Assembly (NCBI RefSeq): GCF_932526225.1
Contig: NC_064036.1
Location: 3,163,501-3,227,500, forward strand
Source of the DNA: Nematostella vectensis
Lineage: Eukaryota; Cnidaria; Anthozoa; Actiniaria; Edwardsiidae
Direction of reading: 5' to 3'
DNA: 64,000 nucleotides
The notes below the pieces were generated by a model. It was not told the origin of the DNA. It saw only the letters and a list, made by a program, of their open reading frames with translations, and did no database searches. Below are positions 1 to 12,000 of the stretch, piece after piece. Both the position numbers and the translations under genes were made by a program. Numbering within the stretch: position 1 is the stretch's first letter; each line of letters opens with the position of its first letter.

Positions 1-233
1 TCGATATCGTAGGGCACAGCCACCAGTGGTTCCATATATTTGTATCTGTGGGGACGAACCAGCAAATCAACGCTGTGCTTCTAGATATGATTGATTTAGA
101 AAACACTGGTCAACTTCCATTGGTATCGTTTCTCTCGAGCGTTGGTTTGGTCTTACTCGTTGCTCTCGTAGATACTGCTATAGTAGTATATTTCTCGCGT
201 AAAATTTTACAAAAAAAGATAAAGCCATCATAA
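1..233 (+). CDS. PAQR-family receptor, last exon (partial)
   Basis: The frame is open from the window edge to a TAA at 231-233, so this is the 3' end of a gene whose earlier exons lie outside. It encodes about 76 residues beginning DIVGHSHQWFHIFV. The GHSHQxxH histidine cluster followed by a hydrophobic segment is the C-terminal signature of the PAQR (progestin and adipoQ receptor, haemolysin-III-like) family, whose conserved histidines are thought to bind zinc. A strong transmembrane segment (FLSSVGLVLLVALVDTAIVV) follows and ends in a short basic tail, SRKILQKKIKPS, which resembles a cytosolic end. PAQR proteins are seven- or eight-pass membrane receptors for steroids or adiponectin-like ligands, or ceramidase-like enzymes. 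The subfamily cannot be fixed from this fragment, though the motif looks more like membrane progestin receptors than adiponectin receptors. No ATG is used in this exon. Confidence 0.8.
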   Translation, partial: DIVGHSHQWFHIFVSVGTNQQINAVLLDMIDLENTGQLPLVSFLSSVGLVLLVALVDTAIVVYFSRKILQKKIKPS

Positions 234-300
234 TTATTAGCTAAGGGGATGGGTATTAGCTGAGAGGTGTGCTGGAGAGGAAGAAATAAGGTAGCAACTA

Positions 301-465
301 CGTCCCCAAGGTCTTCTGGGTAATTTGGCATCTTCATCAGCCAGACAACTTCGTTTCGATATGGCGTCTCGTCAGTCAGTTGAGATATTGAAAATTACCC
401 AGAAGACCCAGGGGACGAGGTTGAACGCCATATTGAAAATTACCCAGAAGACACTGGGGACGAGA
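301..465. repeat. clustered 28-30 bp repeat in inverted and direct copies
   Basis: A sequence of the form aaaattacccagaaga...ggggacgag occurs twice in direct orientation (about 390-420 and 434-463) and once inverted (301-329, cgtccccaaggtcttctggg). The arrangement could fold into a hairpin and resembles the terminal part of a non-autonomous DNA transposon. Confidence 0.6.
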
Positions 466-746
466 CTGGTGAGGAGACAGTGGGAAATGCTGTCCGACAC
501 ACCAATTGAAAAAAAGTCTTTTCTTTTTCTTCTCGCCCCTCCCCTCCCATAATTTTATCTTGCAACTCATTTCAGCAATGCTCTTGGCTTCACAATCCAC
601 AAAATGGCTTTAAAGGATACCTTAGATTTTTTAAAAATGTCCTTAATCTTATTTATTTTTTAAATAGAATCAGTTGAGATATCACACAACGTCCTCTGTC
701 GAAAGTCTGAATTTAAAAAAATGTTTTTTGAATAAGTATTTCCTCT

Positions 747-899
747 TTCAGTGCAACCAGTGAAACTTTAAACACCTAAAACGTGTGGAATGTTTATGGT
801 CGAATCAGATGTGAGAATTCCGACACAGAGAGTTGTTCAGACAGAACAAAAATTCCATAGGTATTTCTGATGTTCGCGGTTTTACTTGTCATGCTGTAA
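747..899. repeat. MITE-like element, family A copy 1
   Basis: About 150 bp with diverged terminal inverted repeats. The left end reads gcaaccagtgaaac...acacctaaaacgtgtgg; the right end is its approximate reverse complement (attccataggtatttctga...ttttacttgtcatgctgtaa). A longer, better-preserved copy lies at 47991-48215. No coding capacity. Confidence 0.6.
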
Positions 900-1959
900 A
901 ATATTTTATCAATAGACTATGAACTTTTCTGTACATGCATTTATTACTTACAGTAGCCATAAAAATAACACTCTTTAAACTAAAGTATGGCTTCTATGAA
1001 TGCTACAATCAGGGACAGTATATTGAAAAAAAAAAAACACCTTGTTCTGGATTAGAAAAATTGAACAACAGTGCTGCCACCCTCAAGACAGAGCAGAGAG
1101 GCCACTTACAGGGAGGTTCACAAGAAAAGGCCAGAAATTTAAAATACTCTGTTTTTAACAGCAAAATCCATAAGATAATATCTATGTAACATTAGCTTTG
1201 AAGCATATTTTGCAATAAATTGAATAATAGTTTTGTAGTATTTACCATATTGTTACTATATAACGATTTCTGAATTATAACACAAAGGGCTATTCCAGTA
1301 TGATGCACCTGATCACAAGGATGCCTCCATCTTGTGAAAAATACACTTAACATGACAGAGCACAACAGACCAAAAAAGACAGATGGTGTACTATACAAAC
1401 CTAGCCCTAAATCTCTACTAACATTCTAAAAGGTTTACTCAAGCACCATATCGATGGTGGCACATTGGCATATGGATGGTGTTTCTACCTGAAACACCAA
1501 TCCATTTTTCACATGAGATGCACAGTCCCATAATCTTGTTAAATCTTGCTCTACTTGGAAGTGGGGTTGACAGGTTGCACAGCTTTAGTGAAAAGGTACA
1601 AGGGTCGTTTGAATCCTGTAAAAAAATTGAGTGGTAAATACTCAGCATATGAAAAAGGAACTGGAGTTATCAGAAATATGATCAAATTGAGAGAGTAATG
1701 CACATGTGTTAAAAGGATGGAAAGGGGTTTCCTTTTGAGAATCAACCTAAGCAATGAAGGTTGTCCTCCTGTATTTGAAATAGTGTCAATATACATGTTG
1801 GACTTTGGTTGCTAGAAAAGGGCTGTGGCAGGGGCAACCTCCCCTGGTTTACGCTCTTGTTCATGAAGTGCAAACATTTTGCTGGAAAGTTAAAATAAAA
1901 TAAATTGTTTTGTTTGCAAATTTTACATGCCTGCATGTGTGTACATGATAAAAAAAGGC

Positions 1960-4155
1960 CTAAGGATTATACCATGAGTCTGGTCTAACATATGTAAAAG
2001 GGACAAGGTTTATACATGAACCTGTCTGTGTTTGGTCTTGTGGGTTCAGCACTTCAAATGCTGCAAAGCCAACCTCATCTGACAGAAGGTAGTCCAAAAA
2101 CTGCTCAGGCTTGAACTTGATACTATCATAATTAGCCCTGATTTTCTCCTATAAGTCAATAAATTGAGCTGAGTTCTTAAATTTGTGAAACATCACAAAC
2201 TATCGATATTAACAAAAACATTGGCATGTCACGGTTGTGAACTGCCTTAGGACATCCTCAGGAATCCTGTTCATTCTGTTTTACCATTTTACTCACAAAA
2301 AAAACAAATGCCCCTTTCTTTTTTAAAAAATTTAGAAAAATAAACCCTCCCCCATTTCTTGAAATCCTATGTAGCTTTGACCCACTGTTATTGGAACTCA
2401 GCTACCTAATGTAACTAAACTGGATCTTTATTGTACTCACTGTCAGATTTTTTCTTCTTTTATAAGATGACATTGGTTGTGGCTCTAGAATCAGTTTCCC
2501 TCCTGGCCGCAGGTTCTTGAACATTTTCTTGAACATGAGCTTTAGACCTTGGTCCCCATTATTCAAGTGTACCCACTTCGTGACACTGAGACAAAGTATG
2601 GTATCGTACATTGCTTTCTGGTAGGATAGAGCTGTCTCATGTGGAGGGACATAGTTTTCCTGGAAGTACAAAATAATCATTAGGTAATCTAGTGCTAGTA
2701 GCCAAGGTAACACTTCTGAGATTGATCCCTGTGCAAGAACAGTTCCAGGTGGCTATCAACCCATATCGTATCCACTCTTATTATGACCATGTTTCCCCCA
2801 AACACCTTTCTCAGAAGTCGGGAACTGCCAGTGCTGTGACATGGTAAATTATGGCTATCGACACAGATCCACACTATATGGCTTACCTGTTTGAAGACAA
2901 CATTTTTGGGGAAACTGCAAGTACTCAGATCATTGGACGATAAGACAGGGGCAGCAAGAGGACCACTCGTCAGCATAAACGAGATGGGAAACTGGGTACT
3001 AGCTATCGTCGTGGAAGAAATCGGCTTTTCTACATAGTTCCTTATATTGCTCTTAGCAATTCTAATAAGACTGTTGTCAATATCACTCCCGACAATGACT
3101 CGTGGCTCATAATTCTTAGCAATGGCAAGTGTAACAATACCAGTATTGCAACCAATATCCAGCACATCTTTACCCTGGAACCATTCCTTTTTAAAGCTTT
3201 TTAATCTTATATCCTCAGACTGGTTATTATTCCTGTAACCATAGTAACGATTGTAGTTCCCATGAATAAAAACTTTTTGTTTTTGTTTGCTCATGGAAAA
3301 ATTTGATTTTGGCGTCCTTCTCCCTGGCTGTTTTGACTGCATATCTGCTGATTGAGAACTATTTGATGTTTTATCTTCAACAATCCTCCTTTTCTTCTCG
3401 GGAGGCCCTTCACTGCAAACTGACTGTACATTTTCAACTTGAACACCACTTTTTTCAACACAAACTTCCTCCTTGACTTTTAATACAGTTCTACTATCTG
3501 AATCATGCCTTGTATCTGCCTCAGCAACCTCTGGAAACACTTTCTTTACATCATCACCCCCCTTTGATTTTCTTTTTTTAGATTTCTTTCTTCTGTGACT
3601 TTTTTTCTTCTTTGTTTCAGTTGTCTCATCCTTGCTGCAAGCGTCTGGGCTTTCTGGTTTAATGTTATGATCATTATCATTACCAGCATTTTTGTTCTTC
3701 TTCTTTTTCTTCTTCTTTTTAGGAGTGATTACTCCTTCCTTTCCATCTTGAGATGGAAAACATTTCAAGTTCAATGGGTCTGTGCAATCCTTCGGCAGGT
3801 ATAGCTGGATTGGGGAGTCCTCATGTAAAGCAAGTGGTGAAGCCTGCGGTGTGTTAAAGTCTGGGTCACGATTTATAAGACTGTTTAAATTAAGAGGGTC
3901 GTGAGAGTTACCTCCTAGGTGATAACTAATTGAGCGATCCTTCTGTATTTTTTTCTTATTTCCCAGATCTCCCTTTTTAGACTGTTGATATTTATGAAAG
4001 TCTTTCAAGTTAGCGCGAAATTTCGTTGAGATCCCTTGATTTCTTGGTTGCCTTCTTTGGTTTATAGGACTTACAAACCTCTTTTTGACAGGACTCAGTT
4101 GCTCAGTTTTTACATGTTTCGTCGCCATCTTAGGTCTAAAAATAGCGGAGCTCAT
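1960..4155 (-). CDS. MEPCE: 7SK snRNA methylphosphate capping enzyme (Bin3/MePCE)
   Basis: Exons on the minus strand are 2887-4155, 2441-2659 and 1960-2148. All junctions are phase 0 with GT-AG borders, giving 558 residues. MePCE methylates the 5' gamma-phosphate of 7SK RNA and stays in the nuclear 7SK snRNP that restrains P-TEFb. The first ~300 residues are basic, low complexity and lysine-rich, as in the human protein. The Bin3 methyltransferase domain follows: HGNYNRYYGYR, then SAM motif I VLDIGCNTG near residue 330, acidic motif GSDID, and in exon 2 LSVTKWVHLNNGD and LRPGGKLILEPQ, all typical of the family. Exon 3 holds the usual ENIxxNY-like helix (EKIRANYDSIKFKPEQF). The C-terminus ends LVPFTYVRPDSWYNP, slightly different from the usual aromatic end, so an alternative last exon is possible. 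ATGs at 4155 and 4128 are both in frame. Confidence 0.9.
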
Positions 4156-4944
4156 TAACTATTGATGAGATGCAAAGCCCTGTGCAAAGATGTCTACAAC
4201 AATCACATTTCGATCGCAAGTTTGTTCTACACGTTGAACGATCTCTTCGAAATACGGCGTTTATGACTTTAGATGAGCATCCAAGAGTAATAGAAGAATA
4301 CCTGATCTTGTTATTCCTGGGCTCCAAGTGGTTCAGTTCTCAGCTCATTAAGCAGAAAACTGAAAGTCCCTAGGCTTCTTTGTGGACGTTTAGCGGCAAA
4401 AGCTCCTACTGGCAAAAGTGGCTGTGTAGTTGTATGTCCACTTAAAACACAAAAATAGCCTTGTTTAAGCTAAAACAGTCACATAAATTCCGTGAAATAC
4501 GAAAGACAAATGCTTTGATTAACTGTCTATGGAATAGAGATGACTCTTTGTACAGGCAGAAAAAAGTTAGATCCAAACACTTCCGACAGCTTTGCACGCA
4601 TTGCGCGACTAGCTTACACTCAATCACTTCATCATCGTTCAAACAACGTGTTTTGGTCGTTCGGGGACATCATGTGCGCATGCGCAAATAGGAAGCCTCG
4701 ATCTGACGGGGAAAGGAAGCAATGTGCGAGTGTGTGGAGAATCGATCCAAATTCCAAAGGTTTCGAAAGTTTCCCAGTTATTTTCAGTACGACTCAGTTT
4801 ATATTCATATTGTTTTTTGTCGCTGTTGCCCCTTCGATTGCCTTGCGATTGGTTTACCGAAAAGGTAGCCTACGAATCAGGCTAGCGCCCCAGAAAAGCT
4901 CCCGGAAAAGCAATTCTATCGGACGTAGCGTAGACGTGCGCAGC

Positions 4945-5040
4945 CATAGGTATCATATGGAAAAAGCAAAGTATTTGAAGATTCCTTAGTACGAAATCAC
5001 ACACTTTTTGGCTGTCAGGGGGGAGGGGGGGGGGGGGGGG
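4945..5040 (+). repeat. dispersed repeat, second copy at 22556-22640
   Basis: The segment ggtatcatatggaaaaa...gaagattcctta...cactttttggctg followed by a G-run recurs at about 22556-22640 in PARK7 intron 1 with small differences. It is probably the end of a transposon family. In both copies the homology runs into a G-rich tract. Confidence 0.6.
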
Positions 5041-5442
5041 TGCGCAGGGTGCCGGGTATTCCAGTTCGGCTAACTAAGCTCTGCTTTTCCGTCTTTCACG
5101 CAGCTAGCGCCTTCACTTCACTTCATTTTAATGCGATACAATATATTTTTTGCGCAGCGCAAGCGTGGAAGGCCTCTGGGCAAACTCTCCTTTTCGACAA
5201 ACTCTCCTTTTCGACAATGATTGACTTCTACGGGGGAGTCCCCCCACCTTGGACTCTGGCCCACGTTACTATATCGCGGAATCCCTCAACTGCTCAAGCG
5301 TTAGAAATACCGCTTATTCTGAATAACTACACATCACAAAGCAATGAGAGTTTATTGTGACCTTTATTCTAGCATATAAGACAATTACAGGAGGTGATCA
5401 TCGTTAAAATCCCGGGGGGGGGGGGGTACCCCCTTTACAGAG

Positions 5443-5900
5443 ATGACAGGGATGCTCGTAGTGCCTTTTAGGGGTAAAAATCACGGGTTTGGTACCTTTT
5501 AGGGGGTTCGAGTTCAAGCGCTGGCTTTTTTTGTGACATGGTTACCTTTAAGGGGTCAGAACAAGCTGCTACTTCGATATATATATATAAAAAAAAACTA
5601 AAAATACATTTTCCTTTTCCAGTTCTGAGTTCTACAATTGCTAAATATAATGTAGACAAAGTATTGTAAGACATATATTTTCATGTTCCAGTTCTTGAGC
5701 TATACTATGCTAAAGATAGAATGACACTACTTTTGTAATCATAACTGGTGGAGGTGCTTGATGAATTGTAATCTGCACAACTGGTACTTTAAAAGTCTAT
5801 ATTTTGTTGGTACCTTTTAGGGGTAAAAATTGGTTGGAGCCACGCCCTTTTTGGTACCTTTTAGGGGTAAAAATGAAATTTCCTACGAGCATCCCCGTCA
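5443..5900. repeat. MITE-like element with TIRs and internal repeats
   Basis: The outer ends are inverted: tgacagggatgctcgta at 5443-5460 against tacgagcatccccgtca at 5884-5900. Inside, a motif ggtaccttttaggggtaaaa occurs intact or degenerate about five times (near 5461, 5490, 5539, 5808, 5850). No ORF of note. Confidence 0.65.
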
Positions 5901-6072
5901 TTATAATATGGGAGTCCCCCCCTCCCCCCACGGGGTTAAAATATTCGAGCTAGAAGAGACTGACTGAGACTGGTAAGCCTGTGAATGCACAGGCATCATA
6001 TCCTACCCCACCACAGGCAGCCCACATATGCGAGAAGATTTCTGGAAGAATCTGGCCTGGTTACATTTCATC

Positions 6073-9000
6073 ATGGCGGATTTAGATTTTCATAAAAAGA
6101 ACTCTTCTCACAAAAATGAAGACAAATCTGTAATACAGGAAGCTCTACTGAGGAAACAATTTCCTAGTATAGACACGGAGCTACTGGACTATGTTAAAGG
6201 TAAGAGAACGGGTCGCCAGAGCCTCTAGAAATGATTGATTCTGTGTTCCTTGTTTGCCGGTGTTTTTGATTTCCGGAATTTTCGATGGTGCAATACGCCA
6301 ATGCCACGATGACTGTATTTACAATCAGCTATCTTTGATCTATAGTTAGTGATCAAGCCATTAGCATAGAAATAGTGAACACTTAGTCGCATATTTAATC
6401 TACGCAATCACTTTTGACAAAATAAAAATCCGAGATTTTAATTAGGGATTTGATCAAAATTTGATACTTCATTCACCCCTCCTAAGGCCCATATTGTTTA
6501 TTTAGATATCAACTTAAAAAGTGTCATTGATGCTTCCAGATTTCGTCGTATTAACATAGAGCACGAGATATAAGATGATAATTTATAGTGATAAGGGTAA
6601 TTTGTGTGCACTTTATTGAATCTAGAGAAATAAATGGCATACCTGTCAACCTCCGAAAATCACAAGGCTTGAGAATTCTTTTGGGGGAGGGGTGGGGTAT
6701 ATTCATTTTTTTGGGGGGAAGGGGTTGGTATAGCCTCGCAGGCACTTGCCGTAAAATAAGCTTTCGCGAAGAAATCCACTTATAGATCTCACGAGGGAAT
6801 TATTGTTTTAAATATTTTAATAGAAAATAGGGAAAATGACGATTTTCTATAGAATAATTTTTCGGAAGCGATAAAAAATGTAAAAAGCGGGATATTCTGT
6901 GCTCAACGCGGGAGAGCGAGAGAAGAGGTCCAAAATCTTGAGACTCCCGCCTAATGCGGGAGAGTTGACAGGTGTGAGATGGGGCTGTTTATTCTGCTTA
7001 TTCCTTTTTTTCTTTTCTCAGATGTTCTGACACATGCAGATGATTTTGAGACAGGAGAAGACATATATGATGGGATTGGTGGAATTTTACATGAAGTTGA
7101 TCCGAATGCAAATGAGGATGTTATCCGGGATGTTTGTGATAGGCTCATGGATATCATAAGAAAGTATGTTATTGAAAAAAATTTGCAGGCCAGCTGCAGA
7201 TAAAAAAGAATGCCTATCAACCACTCCTTTGTGATTACATAGTTACAGTATATTTTAAAATGTTTGATTACAGGTAAAACTATCGTAATAACTGTCCATG
7301 AATAAATTTTTATACTTTTTTGACAAAAAAAATTGAAAATGTATCAGTTGCTCACTTGAATCAGCAAATAAAAAAAGGATGCATTGTGTGACTTTGTATT
7401 GTGGTAGAGCATGAAATGGAGGCGTGATTTGCCTTTATTAAAGAATGTTGATAATACAATGGTTCATTTGAAAGAAAACTTGATCTTGGACCTTGGAACT
7501 TAATACAGTATCATCTGTGAATTATATATAGCTCTTCTATGCTGCCCTCTAATTGGCACTCATATCCCCCTACTTCAGTAATGGGTCAATCTCTGGGTCT
7601 AACTAGTTTATTTTAAATTTATTTAATAACCTAATTAATCTAATTAATGCATCATTGCAGGAGATCATCAAAGGATCAACAGACATTTGTCAAGCTTGAT
7701 GCTCCAGTCAAGCTAGAGAATCTAACCCTAAATACAGGTATTGTATTTAAATACTGCAAAGCTATGCTTGCCTCTGCCTTTAAAAGGAGGGGAAAAAGGG
7801 AGAGGTCCTTAAAAAGTCTTGATTTCTATTTGATGTTTTTAAGGTTTAGAATAGGTTTAATTTTTTTTTAGATAATGCAATAATGATAAAATGTTATTTT
7901 TTTTCTAAGTGTTAAAAAATCTCTTAAATTAGTTGTCCAGCTGCAAAAACTATGATATAACTTGTTTTGATTTTTGATAATAGATGGCTTTTTAATATAA
8001 TTTTGCAATTTCTGTTCAGTAATCTATCAGTAGCAGGTGTCCAGCAGATCTTTGCTCCCCCCCTTAAATCAATTTTTTTCAAAAAAGGTATGGGAGTTTA
8101 AATATTATATATTTTTCTATATATGTTTTTTTATCATATATTGGTATCCTCCCTCACTTCCTGGATCCCTATACTACTTTATTATAGTGTGACTAGCATT
8201 TGTCAACATTTTTGTGTAGAGGAAGCAGAGGAATCAGTCAGTATTTGGATAAAAAAGCAAGATAGTGGAACTGTAAGTAATTAAAACACTTGTTTCTGTG
8301 ACTAATCTAAAAATGATTACAAAAATCTTAAAAATTTATTTATGTCATAATCAAGGTTTAAGTCAAAACCATCCTTACAGCAATACTAACATGTTACAGT
8401 TTATCCTACTCCTATAATTTTTAGGCCATGCATATGGGATGGGTGGAATTTAGCCTCCACTCTACATAACATCTGTCTTTTTCTTACATTTTTCGTAATT
8501 CAGCCCCCTTCTTGTCATGATATACATTTTTTTTACTTATGAACCCCCTTAATACACTATACAGCATACTGTAGGTTGTTAGCAAATGTTTTTGTTTTGT
8601 TGTTTGCTTTTAGATTGTTGATCAAGAAAAATTGAAGAAAGCAGAAGCAAAATTAAAAGCTAAACAAGAGAGAAGAGCAGACAAGGAAGACAAGGCTGAT
8701 GTGGTGCCAGTGTATGTATGCCCAGTGATTAATTCCTGTAATATAATCTGTTTGTGCTTTTAGAGGTCCATTCAATAACAAGTGCAATGTTTTAGTGAGA
8801 TGGATGGTGCTACTGCAAGTCAAAGTACAAACAGACGAGAACAGAAAATGGAATCTAGTGGTACTAATAAATCACAAGATATTCGTATTGAGAACTTTGA
8901 CTTGGCTTATGGAAACAGGTAAACTAATGAGATGTTTTAACACTCTTTCAAAACACTTTCACATTCCGTTATCATAGTTGTCATTCATGTAACCTACATA

Positions 9001-12000
9001 CATAGGGCCCCCGTTCATGAGCTTTTGAGCCCACAAGTTACTAGTCACTGTTACCCAGTGAAGATGCTGCAGGTCTCTGAATCTCGCCGGGGAATCATGC
9101 TTTTGGATTTCTGACTCTGCCCACATTGGCACAAGTTTGAGCTACTTGGTCCACCGTCCAAAACTACTGTTGTACATACAAAATAGATTCTATTTCAGTA
9201 CAGTTTTCAAGCAGTTTTTGCTATTTTTGTCATAAAGAGTTTGCTAAGCTTCTGGTCTTTTTGTTATGTTTGTTTTATATTTTTTAATCTAACCAGTTGC
9301 TGATATTATTTCTGTGTATACAGATCACTGCTGAAAGGTGCCAATCTTGCCATAGCTTTTGGAAGGCGGTACGGTCTGGTTGGCAGAAATGGCATTGGTA
9401 AAACAACGCTACTAAGAACATTATCAAAGTAAGCCCTATTAATTATCTCTTCTTTTTTTCATTTTGTCAGCTGTGTTACTGTAGATGTACATTGTCTTGT
9501 GTCATTGTGTTAAGTATGTACAACCCTTTTCTTCTTTTTCTTACTAGGAGGGAGCTGTTTGTGGCATCAAATATTTCTATTCTGTATGTAGAACAAGAGG
9601 TATGTATATAAATTTGCAGCAAAGCTCACAAAAATATACAGTTCTGAACTTGATTCTTTGGATTTTTAACATGTTATTATGGTGCCTTTAGGTTGTTGGT
9701 GATGAAACTCCAGCTCTAGAAAGTGTCTTAGAATGTGATACTGAGAGATTTAATCTGTTGAAAGAGGAAAAAGCTCTTGCAGCCTCAACATCAAGTAAAA
9801 GGTAGTGAAATATTTTACATTATGAACTTGCTTACATTCAGGTAATAATTGACAAAATTGGTTTGTAGCCATTGGTCTGGTGTCAAATAAGGCCTTTTTT
9901 TATCACATTTCAAAGATCTTAATCCCTCATATATTTTTTTCAGCCCAGATGCCAATGGAGATAAGACAAGTAAACGTCTTGCTCAAGTGAGTTGATGATA
10001 TATATATACCTTCAACAGTTCTCTGCTTATGCCCTTTTTACACATCTAAAAACCCTAAAACCTGCTTTTCTCTGCAGATATATTCGCGATTGGAGGAAAT
10101 AGAAGCTGATAAGGCACCTGCGAGGTGAACAGCAATTAAATACTGAATTTACATCATGTTCCATGTGGCTACACCCTTCTCAAATTAGTTTGAATATTAT
10201 AAATAATTTATGGCTATGTTATAAGGTAATAAAGTATGCTCTAGGTACTGTAGTTGCTTGTTCTAGTTGTGTGACATACATGTCATCTCTTTCAGGGCAT
10301 CAACAATCCTTGCCGGTCTTGGATTCACTCCCAAAATGCAGACACAATTTACAAAGTAAGTTACAAAATGTCCATCCCATTTCTTCAAGCATGGGTGAAA
10401 AGGACATTGCGAACAATTGTTCACAGATTAATAATAATGATACTAATGTATATTTTATGATAGAGTTGCACCTGCACCAGGGCAACAAGCCATCTGACAA
10501 GCATTTTTAAACAGACTTATTTGCTGGTTGTGGTTGGACCTCAAGAAATGTAAAAAAAAAGTATTTTAGGCATAAATGATTTGCTTACATAGGTTCTATC
10601 TAAGATGCTATAACCAAATAAAGTAGATTTGACTGACACTCAAGATGTTATTAGTAGCGAATGCATAAAAAAAGAGAGTTTATATGAAGCTAGTGATCTT
10701 TTAGGGGGGCAGTACTGAAAAGCTATAGATATCCCCAAAAAATGCAAGAGCCTTAATAGAACCCAAGCATTATATCTGATTTTCATATAAATATTTTGTA
10801 TCTAGATATAAAACTATAAACTTGCTTCACTTTCAATTTAATTTTTTTGCCATCAAGGCAATGGAAGTACTGTAGCCAAAATTTACAGAAGGCAACTTTG
10901 AAATAATATAGCTGTTCAATGATACATAATATAGATAAAATGAGATGCCTTTTTTAAGATTGACATGTGCTGATGTAAATAAATTGTATTTTGTTCATTT
11001 CATCAAGGGAGTTATTTTTTGCGAAAGGCAGCAGTACGGTTTTGCATGTTTCATCCCCTTACAGTACTAAAAAATAAAAATAAAATATTTTGCAACAGAA
11101 AAAAGTCATATGAGTAGATGCTCAGTTATGTTATGAAGGATGACATTTTGATTGTTATTTATGTAATATGGCACACACATTTGATTTTAACCCTGACATG
11201 TTGGATGTTAGAACAATAAGCTTAAGATAGTTGCAATGAGCTGTTGTTGTTGATTGTAGGGAGTTTTCAGGTGGATGGCGTATGAGGCTTGCTCTTGCAA
11301 GAGCTTTGTTTAGCAAGTAAGTAAACAAGAAAAGAGTGTTTTTAGTAATTTTTAGAATCTTATTTCATGGAATTTTTGCGACAGAATCTTGACAAATTTC
11401 CTTTTTTTCAAAAAACAAATGAGTGTTGCTATTATAAACATTTAGTTTTGCACAACTGTGTACAAAAGGGACATTATGATCTCACCAGTATGAAGTACTA
11501 GTTTTGCATGGAAAATACCTGAAAGTGAGTACAGTGGAAAGTACAGTGGAACTTCAATATTATGGACACCTTTACCTTGGAAAATGTCTCTTACATGGTG
11601 TCTGCTTGATGGAGGTACCCAGAATGGAATAATTTTAGTAAGGTTATTTGACAATTTTTTTTGCTCTGAATGATTTCTCATTTTGTTTATCTTTTTCAGA
11701 CCAGATCTACTTCTTTTAGATGGTAAGATGACCATGGTGTTTGACTTACTGTAATGATTTGAGTTAGAGCCCTAGAGCCCACCTTTAAAAAAGCACCCTC
11801 TTCTCCCCTTCACCTCGAATTTTGGAATAAGCGCCCCTTTCCCCTCCCACCTAAAACGATCTCAACAAAATCACCACTTGAATGGTGGAAATCTTCATTC
11901 GATTTAGCTCTAATTGACTTTCTTATTTTATGAAAACCTAACTAAATATTTTTGTTTGTTTATTTACAAGTTTTATCAGTTATTTAGTGTGTTTTTTTTT

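Larger units (their letters stand above)
234..1959. other. intergenic region between the PAQR and MEPCE genes
   Basis: No gene was found. Both flanking genes end here (tail to tail), so the stretch holds their 3' UTRs. It contains the inverted/direct repeat cluster at 301-465 and a MITE-like element at 747-899. The rest is AT-rich with only short random ORFs. Confidence 0.6.
4156..6072. other. shared 5' region between MEPCE and ABCF3
   Basis: The two genes are transcribed away from each other across about 1.9 kb. I see no supported gene; the ORF at 4540-4989 lacks recognisable composition. The stretch contains a poly-G run near 5025-5040, a dispersed repeat (4945-5040) and a MITE-like element (5443-5900). 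Confidence 0.55.

Noticed and set aside
4540-4989. 149-aa ORF upstream of MEPCE
   Set aside because: No domain, no splice context and mixed composition; it overlaps a dispersed repeat at its end.
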